A DNA stretch of 27,539 nt from a virus. Where the stretch lies: IMG/VR virus record IMGVR_UViG_3300009151_000303, positions 1-27,539 of that record. One strand, given 5' to 3'. Position numbers and translations under genes: made by a program. Shown here piece by piece: positions 1 to 7,050 of the stretch. Position 1 is the stretch's first letter. Every line of letters starts with the position of its first letter. Under the pieces are notes generated by a model. It was given only the letters and a program-made list of their open reading frames with translations. It ran no database searches and was not told the DNA's origin.

Positions 1-53
1 GTTTTGCAGATGATAGAGTTAAATCACATTTAATTTCTATAAATGAAGAATAG
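1..53 (+). CDS. 3' end of an upstream gene, probably terminase large subunit (partial)
   Basis: Only the last 16 codons are inside the window. The third reading frame is open from the left edge to TAG at 51-53 and reads FADDRVKSHLISINEE; the other two + frames stop at or before base 33. The fragment is too short to carry a motif. The assignment rests on synteny: in phages with this gene order the large terminase subunit lies directly upstream of the small pre-portal protein and the portal. Another packaging or head gene is possible. Confidence 0.45.
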   Translation, partial: FADDRVKSHLISINEE

Positions 54-73
54 ACAACAGAACCATAAAGTGG

Positions 74-79
74 TATCAT
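74..79 (+). promoter_or_regulatory. Possible -10 box for leaderless expression of the small pre-portal gene
   Basis: TATCAT fits the TANNNT -10 pattern and ends 6 bases before the ATG at 86, which would put the transcription start at or next to the start codon. No purine-rich Shine-Dalgarno precedes this ATG. There is no recognisable -35 box. A match this short arises easily by chance in AT-rich DNA. Confidence 0.3.
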
Positions 80-85
80 AGTGGT

Positions 86-418
86 ATGACAAATAAAAAA
101 AATGGACTTTCTGTGGTACAAAGCACCGCAGATTTTGGTGTTTATGTATGGCAGTTGCCAGATGGACAGTATTTTGAAGATGAAGATGGTAATGTATTGA
201 ATATTCCATCTATGAGATATGATCTTGAAAAAATGAAGCATATTGGTGAAGCAGCAAAACATTATGGTCAACCAGATGGTCAGCCTTTATTTTTGGCTGG
301 TGTTGGTAGAGTATCAGATGCAACAGCTAGAGAAGATATAGATCGTATGGCTGAGGGATTAACTCCATATGGAGATACAGATAACTGGAGAGAGATTTTT
401 AATAATGCAGGAAGATGA
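86..418 (+). CDS. Small conserved phage protein between terminase and portal, function unknown
   Basis: A 110-residue soluble, acidic protein without signal peptide or membrane segment. The pattern GVYVWQLPDGQYFxDEDGN, then AAKHYGQPDGQPLFLAG, then RMAEGLTP resembles, from memory, a family of unnamed proteins encoded just before the portal in many actinobacterial phages. The position between packaging and portal genes suggests a role in head assembly or DNA packaging, but I know of no demonstrated function. The ATG at 86 has no clear Shine-Dalgarno; a TATCAT box six bases upstream may give leaderless expression. The stop at 416-418 overlaps the start of the portal gene. Confidence 0.8.
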   Translation: MTNKKNGLSVVQSTADFGVYVWQLPDGQYFEDEDGNVLNIPSMRYDLEKMKHIGEAAKHYGQPDGQPLFLAGVGRVSDATAREDIDRMAEGLTPYGDTDNWREIFNNAGR

Positions 419-2003
419 CAATTCTTATACAATTAATGGTAGAGATATTGGATTAGATAGATTAATATTACCAGATTATGTTGAAACTGATGAGTTTAAA
501 AAACCAACAGAAGAAATCCTTAAATATAAAGGGATTAATCCTAATTTTAAAAGAAATGTTAAACGCAAACTAGAAAAGGCAATAACTCCTGGAGCACAAT
601 TTACTCCTCCAAATAATGGTATTGGTGGAGATGATGCAGAGTCAAAACAGCTTATCGCATTACAGTGGGGCTACGGTCTTTTTGATGTTGTAGAGCCTCC
701 ATATAATCCAGTAACTCTTGCAAAAGTATATGAAGTATCATCTGCAAACTATGCAGCAATTAATGCTAAAGTTGCAAACATTGTTGGTCTTGGATATAAA
801 TTAGAATATACCCTTAAAACAAAACAAAAACTTGAGGCTATGACAGATCAGGAAAAAGTTGCTAAAGTAAGACGTAAACTTGAAGGTGCTAAAGAAGAAG
901 TTCTTGATTGGCTAGATAGTAGAAATGACGATAATACTTTTACATCAACTCTTACAAAATTGTATCTTGACTTAGAAGCAACAGGTAATGGTTTTCTTGA
1001 AATCGGTAGAAAAACTACTGGAGAGATTGGATATATTGGTCATATTCCAGCAGCAACTATGCGTGTACGCAGACTTCGTGATGGATTTGTTCAAATGGTT
1101 ATGGGACAGTTTGCTTACTTTAAAAACTTCAACGATGATGAAGAGTTATCACCACCATTTGGTTTAGATCCAAGACCAAATGAAATAATTCATATTTATA
1201 ATTACACTCCAACAAATACCTATTATGGTATTCCAGCTATTATTTCTGCACAAAATGCTATGGCTGGTAATGAGTTTTCATCTAAGTTTAACCTTGAATA
1301 TTTTGAAAATAAAGCAACTCCTAGATATATTTTCTGGGTTAAGGGTGCTAAATTAAGCAGAGATGCAGAAGCAAAACTATTTGAGTTTTTCCAAAATAAT
1401 CTTCGTGGTCAAAGCCATAGAACACTTGTTGTTCCACTTCCTGGAGATGAGGCTGGTAGCAAGGTAGAAGTAAAAATGGAAGCCGTTGAAAATGGTGTTC
1501 AAGAAGGATCATTCGATAAGTATCGCAAAACTAATCTACAAGAAATCCTTATGGCACACCGTGTTCCTATGTCTAAGATTGGAAGTGCGGAAGGTATTTC
1601 TCTTGCTGCTGCTAAAGATGCAGACAAGACATTTAAAGAGCAAGTTACAAGACCTGCACAAGATGTTTTACAGAAAAAGATTCAGGGGATTATTGCTGAA
1701 AAGACTGATTTATTTAGACTTGTATTTAATGAATTAACTCTTACAGATGAGGACACTCAGTCAAAGATTGATGAGCGTTATCTTCGTATGCAAGTTATTC
1801 TTCCGAATGAAGTTAGAACTAGACTTAACCTTCCTCCAATCCCTAGTGGAAATACTCCTGTTAAACTAACTGGTCAGCAAGCAGCCGATCAAACAGCACA
1901 AGGAACTGGCAATAGACAACGTGATCAGCAGAGACAAGCAAATGCTGGTGATGGTGAAACTGGTCAAAGAAATCCACAAGGCGATGGAAGACAACAAGCC
2001 TAA
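405..2003 (+). CDS. Portal protein, PBSX-type
   Basis: The portal forms the dodecameric ring at the capsid vertex through which DNA is packaged and ejected and on which the tail is joined. From the ATG at 405 it has 532 residues, normal for the family. Supporting features are the N-terminal linker, the central alpha/beta region with the GNGFLEIGR strand, the stretch NKATPRYIFWVKG, and the conserved PBSX-portal segment FDKYRKTNLQEILMAHRVPMSKIG read in pieces around residues 370-395. The C-terminus is a low-complexity Q/G/R/N-rich tail. An in-frame ATG at 369 would add 12 residues. I prefer 405 because GGAGAGAG lies about 10 bases upstream, but the GAGGG before 369 keeps the longer form possible. 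It overlaps the preceding gene by 14 bases. Confidence 0.88.
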   Translation: MQEDDNSYTINGRDIGLDRLILPDYVETDEFKKPTEEILKYKGINPNFKRNVKRKLEKAITPGAQFTPPNNGIGGDDAESKQLIALQWGYGLFDVVEPPYNPVTLAKVYEVSSANYAAINAKVANIVGLGYKLEYTLKTKQKLEAMTDQEKVAKVRRKLEGAKEEVLDWLDSRNDDNTFTSTLTKLYLDLEATGNGFLEIGRKTTGEIGYIGHIPAATMRVRRLRDGFVQMVMGQFAYFKNFNDDEELSPPFGLDPRPNEIIHIYNYTPTNTYYGIPAIISAQNAMAGNEFSSKFNLEYFENKATPRYIFWVKGAKLSRDAEAKLFEFFQNNLRGQSHRTLVVPLPGDEAGSKVEVKMEAVENGVQEGSFDKYRKTNLQEILMAHRVPMSKIGSAEGISLAAAKDADKTFKEQVTRPAQDVLQKKIQGIIAEKTDLFRLVFNELTLTDEDTQSKIDERYLRMQVILPNEVRTRLNLPPIPSGNTPVKLTGQQAADQTAQGTGNRQRDQQRQANAGDGETGQRNPQGDGRQQA

Positions 2004-2017
2004 TACAAAAAACACTG

Positions 2018-2023
2018 TATAAT
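2018..2023 (+). promoter_or_regulatory. -10 box (TATAAT) for near-leaderless expression of the protease/scaffold gene
   Basis: A perfect TATAAT, preceded by TG, sits in the 29-base gap after the portal gene. It ends 9 bases before the ATG at 2033, so an RNA starting at the usual distance would have only about 0-3 leader bases. No Shine-Dalgarno exists before this ATG and no -35 box is recognisable. Leaderless genes with this promoter spacing are common in Actinobacteria. Confidence 0.5.
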
Positions 2024-2032
2024 TAAAATGTT

Positions 2033-3778
2033 ATGTTAAATATACAAAAGGCATCCCTATTAACTAACGGCAATCAAGTTACTTTGACAATGCCTATTTC
2101 TAAGGTTGATGCTGAAAAACGTATTGTTTCAGGCTTTGCTACACTTGATAATATTGATAAACAAGGTGATCGTGTAGATTCTTCAGCATCTGAAAAAGCA
2201 TTTGCTAACTTTCGTGGTAATGTAAGATTAATGCATCAACCTATTCCTGCTGGAAAGATTGTATCATTTAGAACAGATTCATTTTATGATCCAGAAACAC
2301 AAAAAACATATAACGGTGTTTATGTAGATGCTTATATCTCAAAAGGTGCATCTGACATTTGGGAAATGGTTCTTGATGGTACACTTACTGGTTTTTCAAT
2401 CGGTGGTGCTGTAAAAGATTCAACTAGTGAGTTTGATGAATCATTAGATAAAACAGTTCGTGTAATTAAAGAATATGACTTGGTTGAGTTATCCCTTGTC
2501 GATTCTCCAGCAAATCAACTCGCTAATATTTTTTCTATTCAAAAGACTATTGATGGCGATGTAGCTACTGGTATCTTTAATAAGTCACATATTCAAAATG
2601 TATTTTGGTGTGAGCAAGATGATATTGCTTTTACATCATCTGATGATAACTATACTTGTGTTAATTGTAATAATGATTTAACTGCAGTCGGTTGGGTAGA
2701 TGAACTTGAAAAATCAGATATTGAAAAAGCAATTAATGACTTAGTGTCTATAGTTAAAGATACTGCTGCAGGTGCAGTTACAAATAATGAAACTATTAAT
2801 AGATATCCCAAACAAAATCCTTATAAAACAAAGAAAAAACCAGAAGAAGATATGACAAAAGCTGGTTCTCATTCTACTGGAGATTTTGTTCAGTGGGGAT
2901 CATCGGGTGGTACAGCAAGAGGAAAGATAACAAGAGTAGTAACTAATGGTAAAATAAAAGTACCGAACTCTGACTTTTCAGTTACTGGAACTAAGGATGA
3001 TCCAGCGGTTGTTATTAGAGTTTATCAGAAAGATGGAGATTCTTGGAAACCATCACAAACACTTGTAGGACATAAAATGAGCAGTTTGAAGGGATGGTCT
3101 ACTAAAGTTAAAAAATTCTTTAGTCCATCAGACACACAAGTTTTACTGAACAATGATTCAGTAGATATGGCAATTAACAAGGATATGTCGGTTGCCACCC
3201 AAAATAATGAAGGAGGTGTTGAAATGACTGACAACACAGAGGCTACAGAAGTAGCAGAAGAAGTAATTGTTGACGAAGTTGTTGAGGCGGAAGAGGTTGC
3301 TGTAGAAGCAGCAGATGAAGTTCCAGCAGAAGCTCCTGCAGAAGAGGCTGCAGTAGAAGTTAACGAAGAAACAGTCGAAGAAGCTGCAGAAGCAGTTGAC
3401 GCTTCCACCGATTCAGGTGAAGCGACTGACCTTGAAAAAACACTAAGCGAAATCAAAAATTTTGTTGGCGAAGCACTCGTAAAGAATGCAGATGCTAATG
3501 TTGAAGCTGTATCTAATGTTGCAAATACATTGGCAGAAGTTACAAAAGCTCTTACAGAAAAACTAACAGAAACAGAAAATCGTTATGAAGAGTTAAACAA
3601 AGGTTTGGCAGACATCACAAAGGCTCTGACTCAAGTAAATGGAAGACTTGAATCAGTAGAGAATGATACTGCTGTTAAAAAGTCTGGAGAACTAGATAGT
3701 TCTTCAGAAACAACTATAGAGAAATCAGAATCTCTATGGGGGGGACGCTTCCTCGGCTCCGCTCAATACTTAAACTGA
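2033..3778 (+). CDS. Prohead protease fused to capsid scaffold (XkdF/HK97-type protease domain)
   Basis: A 581-residue multidomain head-maturation protein. Residues 15-170 match the XkdF/HK97 protease pattern: GFATLDNIDKQGD, then LMHQ with candidate catalytic H68, then GFSIGG with candidate S122, then ELSLVDSPAN with candidate E152. Residues 185-215 hold C193 and a C209-x2-C212 pair, a possible small metal site. Residues 275-350 form a compact beta-rich domain (GDFVQWGSSGGTARGKI to VGHKMSSL) of a small Tudor/SH3-like type. Residues 398-470 are strongly acidic (Glu/Ala/Val), 470-555 are predicted coiled coil, and the end is SLWGGRFLGSAQYLN. The protease would process scaffold and capsid inside the prohead. 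No Shine-Dalgarno precedes ATG 2033. A strong internal ribosome site suggests the scaffold is also made alone. Confidence 0.85.
   Translation: MLNIQKASLLTNGNQVTLTMPISKVDAEKRIVSGFATLDNIDKQGDRVDSSASEKAFANFRGNVRLMHQPIPAGKIVSFRTDSFYDPETQKTYNGVYVDAYISKGASDIWEMVLDGTLTGFSIGGAVKDSTSEFDESLDKTVRVIKEYDLVELSLVDSPANQLANIFSIQKTIDGDVATGIFNKSHIQNVFWCEQDDIAFTSSDDNYTCVNCNNDLTAVGWVDELEKSDIEKAINDLVSIVKDTAAGAVTNNETINRYPKQNPYKTKKKPEEDMTKAGSHSTGDFVQWGSSGGTARGKITRVVTNGKIKVPNSDFSVTGTKDDPAVVIRVYQKDGDSWKPSQTLVGHKMSSLKGWSTKVKKFFSPSDTQVLLNNDSVDMAINKDMSVATQNNEGGVEMTDNTEATEVAEEVIVDEVVEAEEVAVEAADEVPAEAPAEEAAVEVNEETVEEAAEAVDASTDSGEATDLEKTLSEIKNFVGEALVKNADANVEAVSNVANTLAEVTKALTEKLTETENRYEELNKGLADITKALTQVNGRLESVENDTAVKKSGELDSSSETTIEKSESLWGGRFLGSAQYLN
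3211..3218 (+). promoter_or_regulatory. Internal consensus ribosome binding site for a nested scaffold
   Basis: AGGAGGTG matches the 16S anti-Shine-Dalgarno over eight bases and is followed, after TTGAA, by an ATG at 3224 in frame with the surrounding gene. It lies at the junction between the beta-rich domain and the acidic scaffold region, and is stronger than any site found at ordinary gene starts here except that of the tail tube gene. Confidence 0.7.
3224..3778 (+). CDS. Nested in-frame scaffold protein (internal start of the protease gene)
   Basis: Translation from the ATG at 3224 would give the last 184 residues of the protease-scaffold protein: an acidic Glu/Val/Ala-rich segment, a heptad-like helical region (for example TLAEVTKALTEKLTETENRY) and a C-terminal WGGRF-containing tail that could contact the capsid protein. 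Composition and length are typical of siphovirus scaffolds, which direct capsid curvature and are then removed by the protease. The arrangement parallels phage lambda, where Nu3 starts inside and in frame with C. The evidence is the near-perfect Shine-Dalgarno plus the domain boundary. Expression as a separate product is an inference. Confidence 0.6.
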   Translation: MTDNTEATEVAEEVIVDEVVEAEEVAVEAADEVPAEAPAEEAAVEVNEETVEEAAEAVDASTDSGEATDLEKTLSEIKNFVGEALVKNADANVEAVSNVANTLAEVTKALTEKLTETENRYEELNKGLADITKALTQVNGRLESVENDTAVKKSGELDSSSETTIEKSESLWGGRFLGSAQYLN

Positions 3779-3810
3779 AAATAAAAAAGAAAAGGTAGGT
3801 GAAATAAATA

Positions 3811-4872
3811 ATGAGTGATATTTTAGAAAAAGCAACTAACTCTGGTACAGTGGTAACACAAGGTACCAAGAATGGTGATATGTATTCATTCGGTAATACC
3901 CAAGACGGTACTCAAGGTGGTGTATTGCAACCAAAACAGTCTGCACAGTTTATCGATTACGTCTTTGATCAGATGGTGCTTGCACAAGATGGTCGTAAGG
4001 TTTTGATGACAGCTAATACTATGGAACTTGATAAAATTCGTGTTGGTACACGTTTGGTATCTAAGGCTACTCAGGCTGATCAGTCTGATGTTTTTGGTTA
4101 CACAAACAAAGGTGCAATCTTCACAAAGTTGGATCTTACAACAACAAAGTTCCGTCTAGATTACGAACTTTCAACAGAATCTCTAGAAGATTCAATCGAA
4201 GGTTCTTCTCTTGAGGATCACGTTGTACGTTTGATGGCAACTCAGTTCGGTAACGATCTTGAGGATATTGCTATCAATGGTCGTACAGGTACTTCTGGTA
4301 ATGGTTCTTACGATAATACTATTGCAGGTTTCTACAATAGAGTACTTGATACATCAGCAACAGGTCACGAAGCAGCAGCTAATTCAGCAGCTATGGCAGG
4401 AATCTGGGCATCTGGTGCAGCAAGTACAGCTAAGTTCAGTCTAGATGCCCTTGAAGCAATTTACAATGCATTGCCTCGTAAATTCAAGGCTCGTAGACAG
4501 GATCTTAAGTTCTATATGAACAGCCAGCATATCCAAGAATTGTTGACAGAACTTCGTACAGTTAATCAGGCTACAAAGTCTGTTCCGTTCGAAACTGCAC
4601 AGCGTGTTCTTGATGGTGTTACACCAAGAATTGGTGGTCCAGCAGGTGCAACTTACTCTGTATTTGGTCTTCCAGTACAGGAAGTTCCTTTGTACCCAAC
4701 TGGTTTCGTAGACATTACGTTCCCGCAAAACAGAATCTGGGGTTTCCAGAGAGATGTTACGGTGCACAAGTTCTTCGTACCAAAGAAAGATTCTATCGAA
4801 TATACAGTGTATGTTCGTTTGGGTCTTGCGTTGGAAGAAAAGTCAGCTATTGCCTACGGCAAGCAGGTTTAA
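3811..4872 (+). CDS. Major capsid protein
   Basis: A 353-residue protein directly after the protease/scaffold gene, the expected place for the shell protein. The region TTTKFRLDYELSTESLEDSI followed by GSSLEDHVVRLMATQFGNDLEDIAINGRTG (residues about 110-165) is the spine helix and following strand pattern of HK97-fold capsid proteins. GSSTEL-type connector motifs are absent, and the C-terminus (VYVRLGLALEEKSAIAYGKQV) is typical of the family. AGGTGA lies 8 bases before ATG 3811. Codon use differs from neighbouring genes: Phe is mostly TTC, Lys often AAG and Arg often CGT, as expected for a very highly translated gene. A strong hairpin terminator follows. Confidence 0.9.
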   Translation: MSDILEKATNSGTVVTQGTKNGDMYSFGNTQDGTQGGVLQPKQSAQFIDYVFDQMVLAQDGRKVLMTANTMELDKIRVGTRLVSKATQADQSDVFGYTNKGAIFTKLDLTTTKFRLDYELSTESLEDSIEGSSLEDHVVRLMATQFGNDLEDIAINGRTGTSGNGSYDNTIAGFYNRVLDTSATGHEAAANSAAMAGIWASGAASTAKFSLDALEAIYNALPRKFKARRQDLKFYMNSQHIQELLTELRTVNQATKSVPFETAQRVLDGVTPRIGGPAGATYSVFGLPVQEVPLYPTGFVDITFPQNRIWGFQRDVTVHKFFVPKKDSIEYTVYVRLGLALEEKSAIAYGKQV

Positions 4873-4889
4873 TCCAAACAACTTTAAGC

Positions 4890-4923
4890 AAGGGTTACAG
4901 AAATGTAACCCTTGTTTATTTTT
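4890..4923 (+). terminator. Rho-independent terminator after the capsid gene
   Basis: A perfect 10-base-pair stem has left arm AAGGGTTACA (4890-4899), loop GAAA (4900-4903) and right arm TGTAACCCTT (4904-4913). It is followed by GTTTATTTTT. The stem begins 17 bases after the capsid stop codon. GAAA is a stable GNRA tetraloop, so the hairpin may also protect the capsid mRNA 3' end. Confidence 0.9.
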
Positions 4924-4927
4924 GGTG

Positions 4928-4933
4928 TATAAT
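4928..4933 (+). promoter_or_regulatory. -10 box restarting transcription after the capsid terminator
   Basis: TATAAT, preceded by TG, lies 5 bases past the T-tract. It predicts an RNA start near 4940 with AGGAGG (4942-4947) almost at the 5' end, then ATG 4952. No -35 hexamer is visible; its expected place falls in the terminator stem. Confidence 0.55.
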
Positions 4934-4951
4934 ATTTAAATAGGAGGAATT

Positions 4952-5362
4952 ATGTTAAATACAAAAACTATTGCAGAATTAAAACAGTTTTGTGATGACT
5001 TTGGACTTGAATATACAAAGAATGCAAGAAAACAAGATGTAATTGCGGTAATTGAAGAATCAGGATTAACCTTTGATGATTATGAAGGATCATCTTTAGG
5101 GTTTAAAGATTATGTAGAACCAGAAAAAGAACAAGTTATTGAATCTGATATAACTGAAGAAATAATGCCAGTTTCAGATGAACAAATACTTTTAACAACT
5201 ATTGCTGGTATCGGTGCCTATATAAAAGGTATTAACTTTGAGTATGATGATCCATATGTTTTTGTTGAAAAAAATCTGGCAGAGTTTCTTTTAAATGAGC
5301 CATTATATGGTGTTAGGGAGGCATCACTAGAAGAGTATAATGCTTTTCATAGTGTAAGATAG
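4952..5362 (+). CDS. Small post-capsid protein with SAP/HeH-like N-terminal helical domain
   Basis: A 136-residue protein. Residues 4-38 (TIAELKQFCDDFGLEY, then KQDVIAVIEESGL) have the two-helix layout of SAP/HeH or Rho-N-like motifs, which bind nucleic acid or act as protein-protein clamps in phage head proteins. A charged acidic linker follows. The C-terminal 60 residues (ILLTTIAGIGAYIKG onward) look like a separate small domain of unknown type. AGGAGG precedes the ATG at 5-base spacing. The position between capsid and connector suggests a head-associated or neck protein. The stop TAG overlaps the next GTG start (TAGTG). Confidence 0.65.
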   Translation: MLNTKTIAELKQFCDDFGLEYTKNARKQDVIAVIEESGLTFDDYEGSSLGFKDYVEPEKEQVIESDITEEIMPVSDEQILLTTIAGIGAYIKGINFEYDDPYVFVEKNLAEFLLNEPLYGVREASLEEYNAFHSVR

Positions 5363-6606
5363 TGAAAGAATATTTAAGAACAGACGGTGCTAGTTTAAAT
5401 ATTTTATATACCGCACCAGCAAATACAGTAAGTATTGTTTATAGTGTTTATGACCTAGATAATAATCAATATATTCAGCAAGATCAAACAAATACTGTTG
5501 TGTCAAATATATTTACTTTAACATTAAATTCAGATACAACAGCATATGATCGTAAGCTAAAGATTGAAATTCAAGGTATTAAGACAAATGATTCTTTTAC
5601 CGATGAATTATATATTAGTTTAGTTAGACCATATGCAACCGCAAAAGAAATAGCTGAATATGCTGGAATTAATTTATTACCAGATATTACTATTGGAGAT
5701 TATGATTTATACTGGGGAAATGGTTTTTTAAACTCAAATGAAGTTTTTCCAGAGTACACATTTGATTCTCCTAAAAAATATATTTCTTTGAATAATTATG
5801 GAACAGATCCTTACACTGGATCATATATTGTTGGAGATAAAGTATTAATTTCACATATTAGTATTCCAGATGATTCAACTATAAATTATGCTGTTGGAAC
5901 AATAACACATATAGAAAAAGATTATAGTATTACAGTAAAAATTACAGACTTTGGAACTAATTTTTCTGGAAGTAGCTGGAAATTTTCTTTTATATCTCAT
6001 CAAGCAGAAGACTCTAATAATTTAAATCAATCAACTATTGAAAAATTTGAAAAAAAAGCAAGACTTTTAATTAATTCAAGAACAAATGATAATTTTTATT
6101 TTGAATATAAAACAGTGCCAACTCTTGGAATAGGTACAGATCTTTTACATCTTGGTGAAAGAATTGAATCATATGATAAAGTAACATCTGATGATGTTGT
6201 ACTTTACGATAGCTCACTTTATGAAACAATAGATGATTTGAGTTTGCCATTAATTATTTCAGAAAGTCATTATGGATTAAGAACATATCAAGAAAGTGTA
6301 AACATTTCTGAATGGAAAGACATTAATCCTATTTATACACAAAGATTTTTTGCGGAAGGTAGCTCGTTTAATATTCGTGGTGAGTATGGTTGGAAAAATG
6401 TTCCAGATGCAATTAAACAAGCAACTATGGAATTATTTATAGACCTCATCTGCTCTGACTTTGTTTATCGTAATAAAGGTTTTAAATCAATTAAGAATGA
6501 TTCATTTGATATTACCTTCCAAGACGGTATTCTTAATAGTACAGGAAACCTTTATGTAGATGCCTTACTTGAACCATATAAACGATGGGATTTGCGGGCG
6601 ATTTAA
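5362..6606 (+). CDS. Head-tail adaptor (connector) with N-terminal Ig-like domain
   Basis: A 414-residue protein with a GTG start overlapping the previous stop. The C-terminal part (about 325-414: FNIRGEYGW, VPDAIKQATMELFIDL, FVYRNKGFKSIK) matches the pattern of head-tail connectors of the HK97 gp6/SPP1 gp15 type, which attach under the portal. Residues 1-90 form a beta-sandwich-like domain (SIVYSVYDLDNNQYIQQDQ to LKIEIQG). RPYATAKEIAEYAGI (93-107) begins the adaptor helices, and residues about 110-220 appear to be a beta-rich insertion. At over 400 residues it is much larger than the usual 100-200 residues. The extra domains may decorate the neck. The adaptor function is inferred from the C-terminal pattern and gene order. 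Confidence 0.65.
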   Translation: MKEYLRTDGASLNILYTAPANTVSIVYSVYDLDNNQYIQQDQTNTVVSNIFTLTLNSDTTAYDRKLKIEIQGIKTNDSFTDELYISLVRPYATAKEIAEYAGINLLPDITIGDYDLYWGNGFLNSNEVFPEYTFDSPKKYISLNNYGTDPYTGSYIVGDKVLISHISIPDDSTINYAVGTITHIEKDYSITVKITDFGTNFSGSSWKFSFISHQAEDSNNLNQSTIEKFEKKARLLINSRTNDNFYFEYKTVPTLGIGTDLLHLGERIESYDKVTSDDVVLYDSSLYETIDDLSLPLIISESHYGLRTYQESVNISEWKDINPIYTQRFFAEGSSFNIRGEYGWKNVPDAIKQATMELFIDLICSDFVYRNKGFKSIKNDSFDITFQDGILNSTGNLYVDALLEPYKRWDLRAI

Positions 6607-7050
6607 ATGTCTTGTTTAGTAGCATCTAACTATACAATGCAAGCAGATATTTATACAAATACTGTAACAAGAAATGCAATAAATGGTATGGTATCTAAAA
6701 CTTGGACATTAACAGAAACAATTAACTGTCGTGCTAGAGGTTTGCTTGGATCAAAAATGGGTGGAGATTCAGGTCAAATAGATATTAATAATCAAATAAA
6801 TATAGATAAGAACTTTATCAAAATAAGATCACCTAAAGCAATATCTTCATCTACTCGTGTTGTGGCAATAAGAAGTGGTATGGATATAATCTGGAAAGAA
6901 GACTTTATTCCAAATAGTAAGGGTGGAGTTAATGGTGCAACTATATTTGAACCTAGAGGATTTACACCAATAATTGATTTTAATGGAAAAGTTATTGAAT
7001 ATGAAATAACTTTAGAAAGACAAGAAATACAACAGCTTGAGGGCATTTAA
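6607..7050 (+). CDS. Head closure (stopper) protein
   Basis: A 147-residue beta-rich protein starting immediately after the adaptor stop. ADIYTNTVTRNAINGMVSKTW near the N-terminus, followed by INCRARG, resembles the head-tail joining proteins of the SPP1 gp16/lambda gpFII-like class, in which a small barrel seals the DNA exit channel. The C-terminal ITLERQ strand fits that fold. It overlaps the next gene by one base (TAATG), consistent with coupled translation. The assignment depends largely on order: adaptor, stopper, tail completion protein, tail terminator. Confidence 0.6.
   Translation: MSCLVASNYTMQADIYTNTVTRNAINGMVSKTWTLTETINCRARGLLGSKMGGDSGQIDINNQINIDKNFIKIRSPKAISSSTRVVAIRSGMDIIWKEDFIPNSKGGVNGATIFEPRGFTPIIDFNGKVIEYEITLERQEIQQLEGI

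Noticed and set aside
369-404. Longer start for the portal gene at ATG 369
   Set aside because: It overlaps the upstream gene by 50 bases and has a poorer ribosome site than ATG 405, though it cannot be excluded.
3025-3456. Minus-strand ORF of 143 codons rich in Ser, Thr and Ala
   Set aside because: It is the antisense shadow of the Glu/Ala/Val-rich scaffold region. Its composition follows from GAA/GCA codons read backwards, and it has no ribosome site.
3734-3757. LWGGRF as a sign of argininosuccinate lyase
   Set aside because: That enzyme begins with a similar hexapeptide, but here it is followed by a stop ten codons later and nothing else of the enzyme is present.
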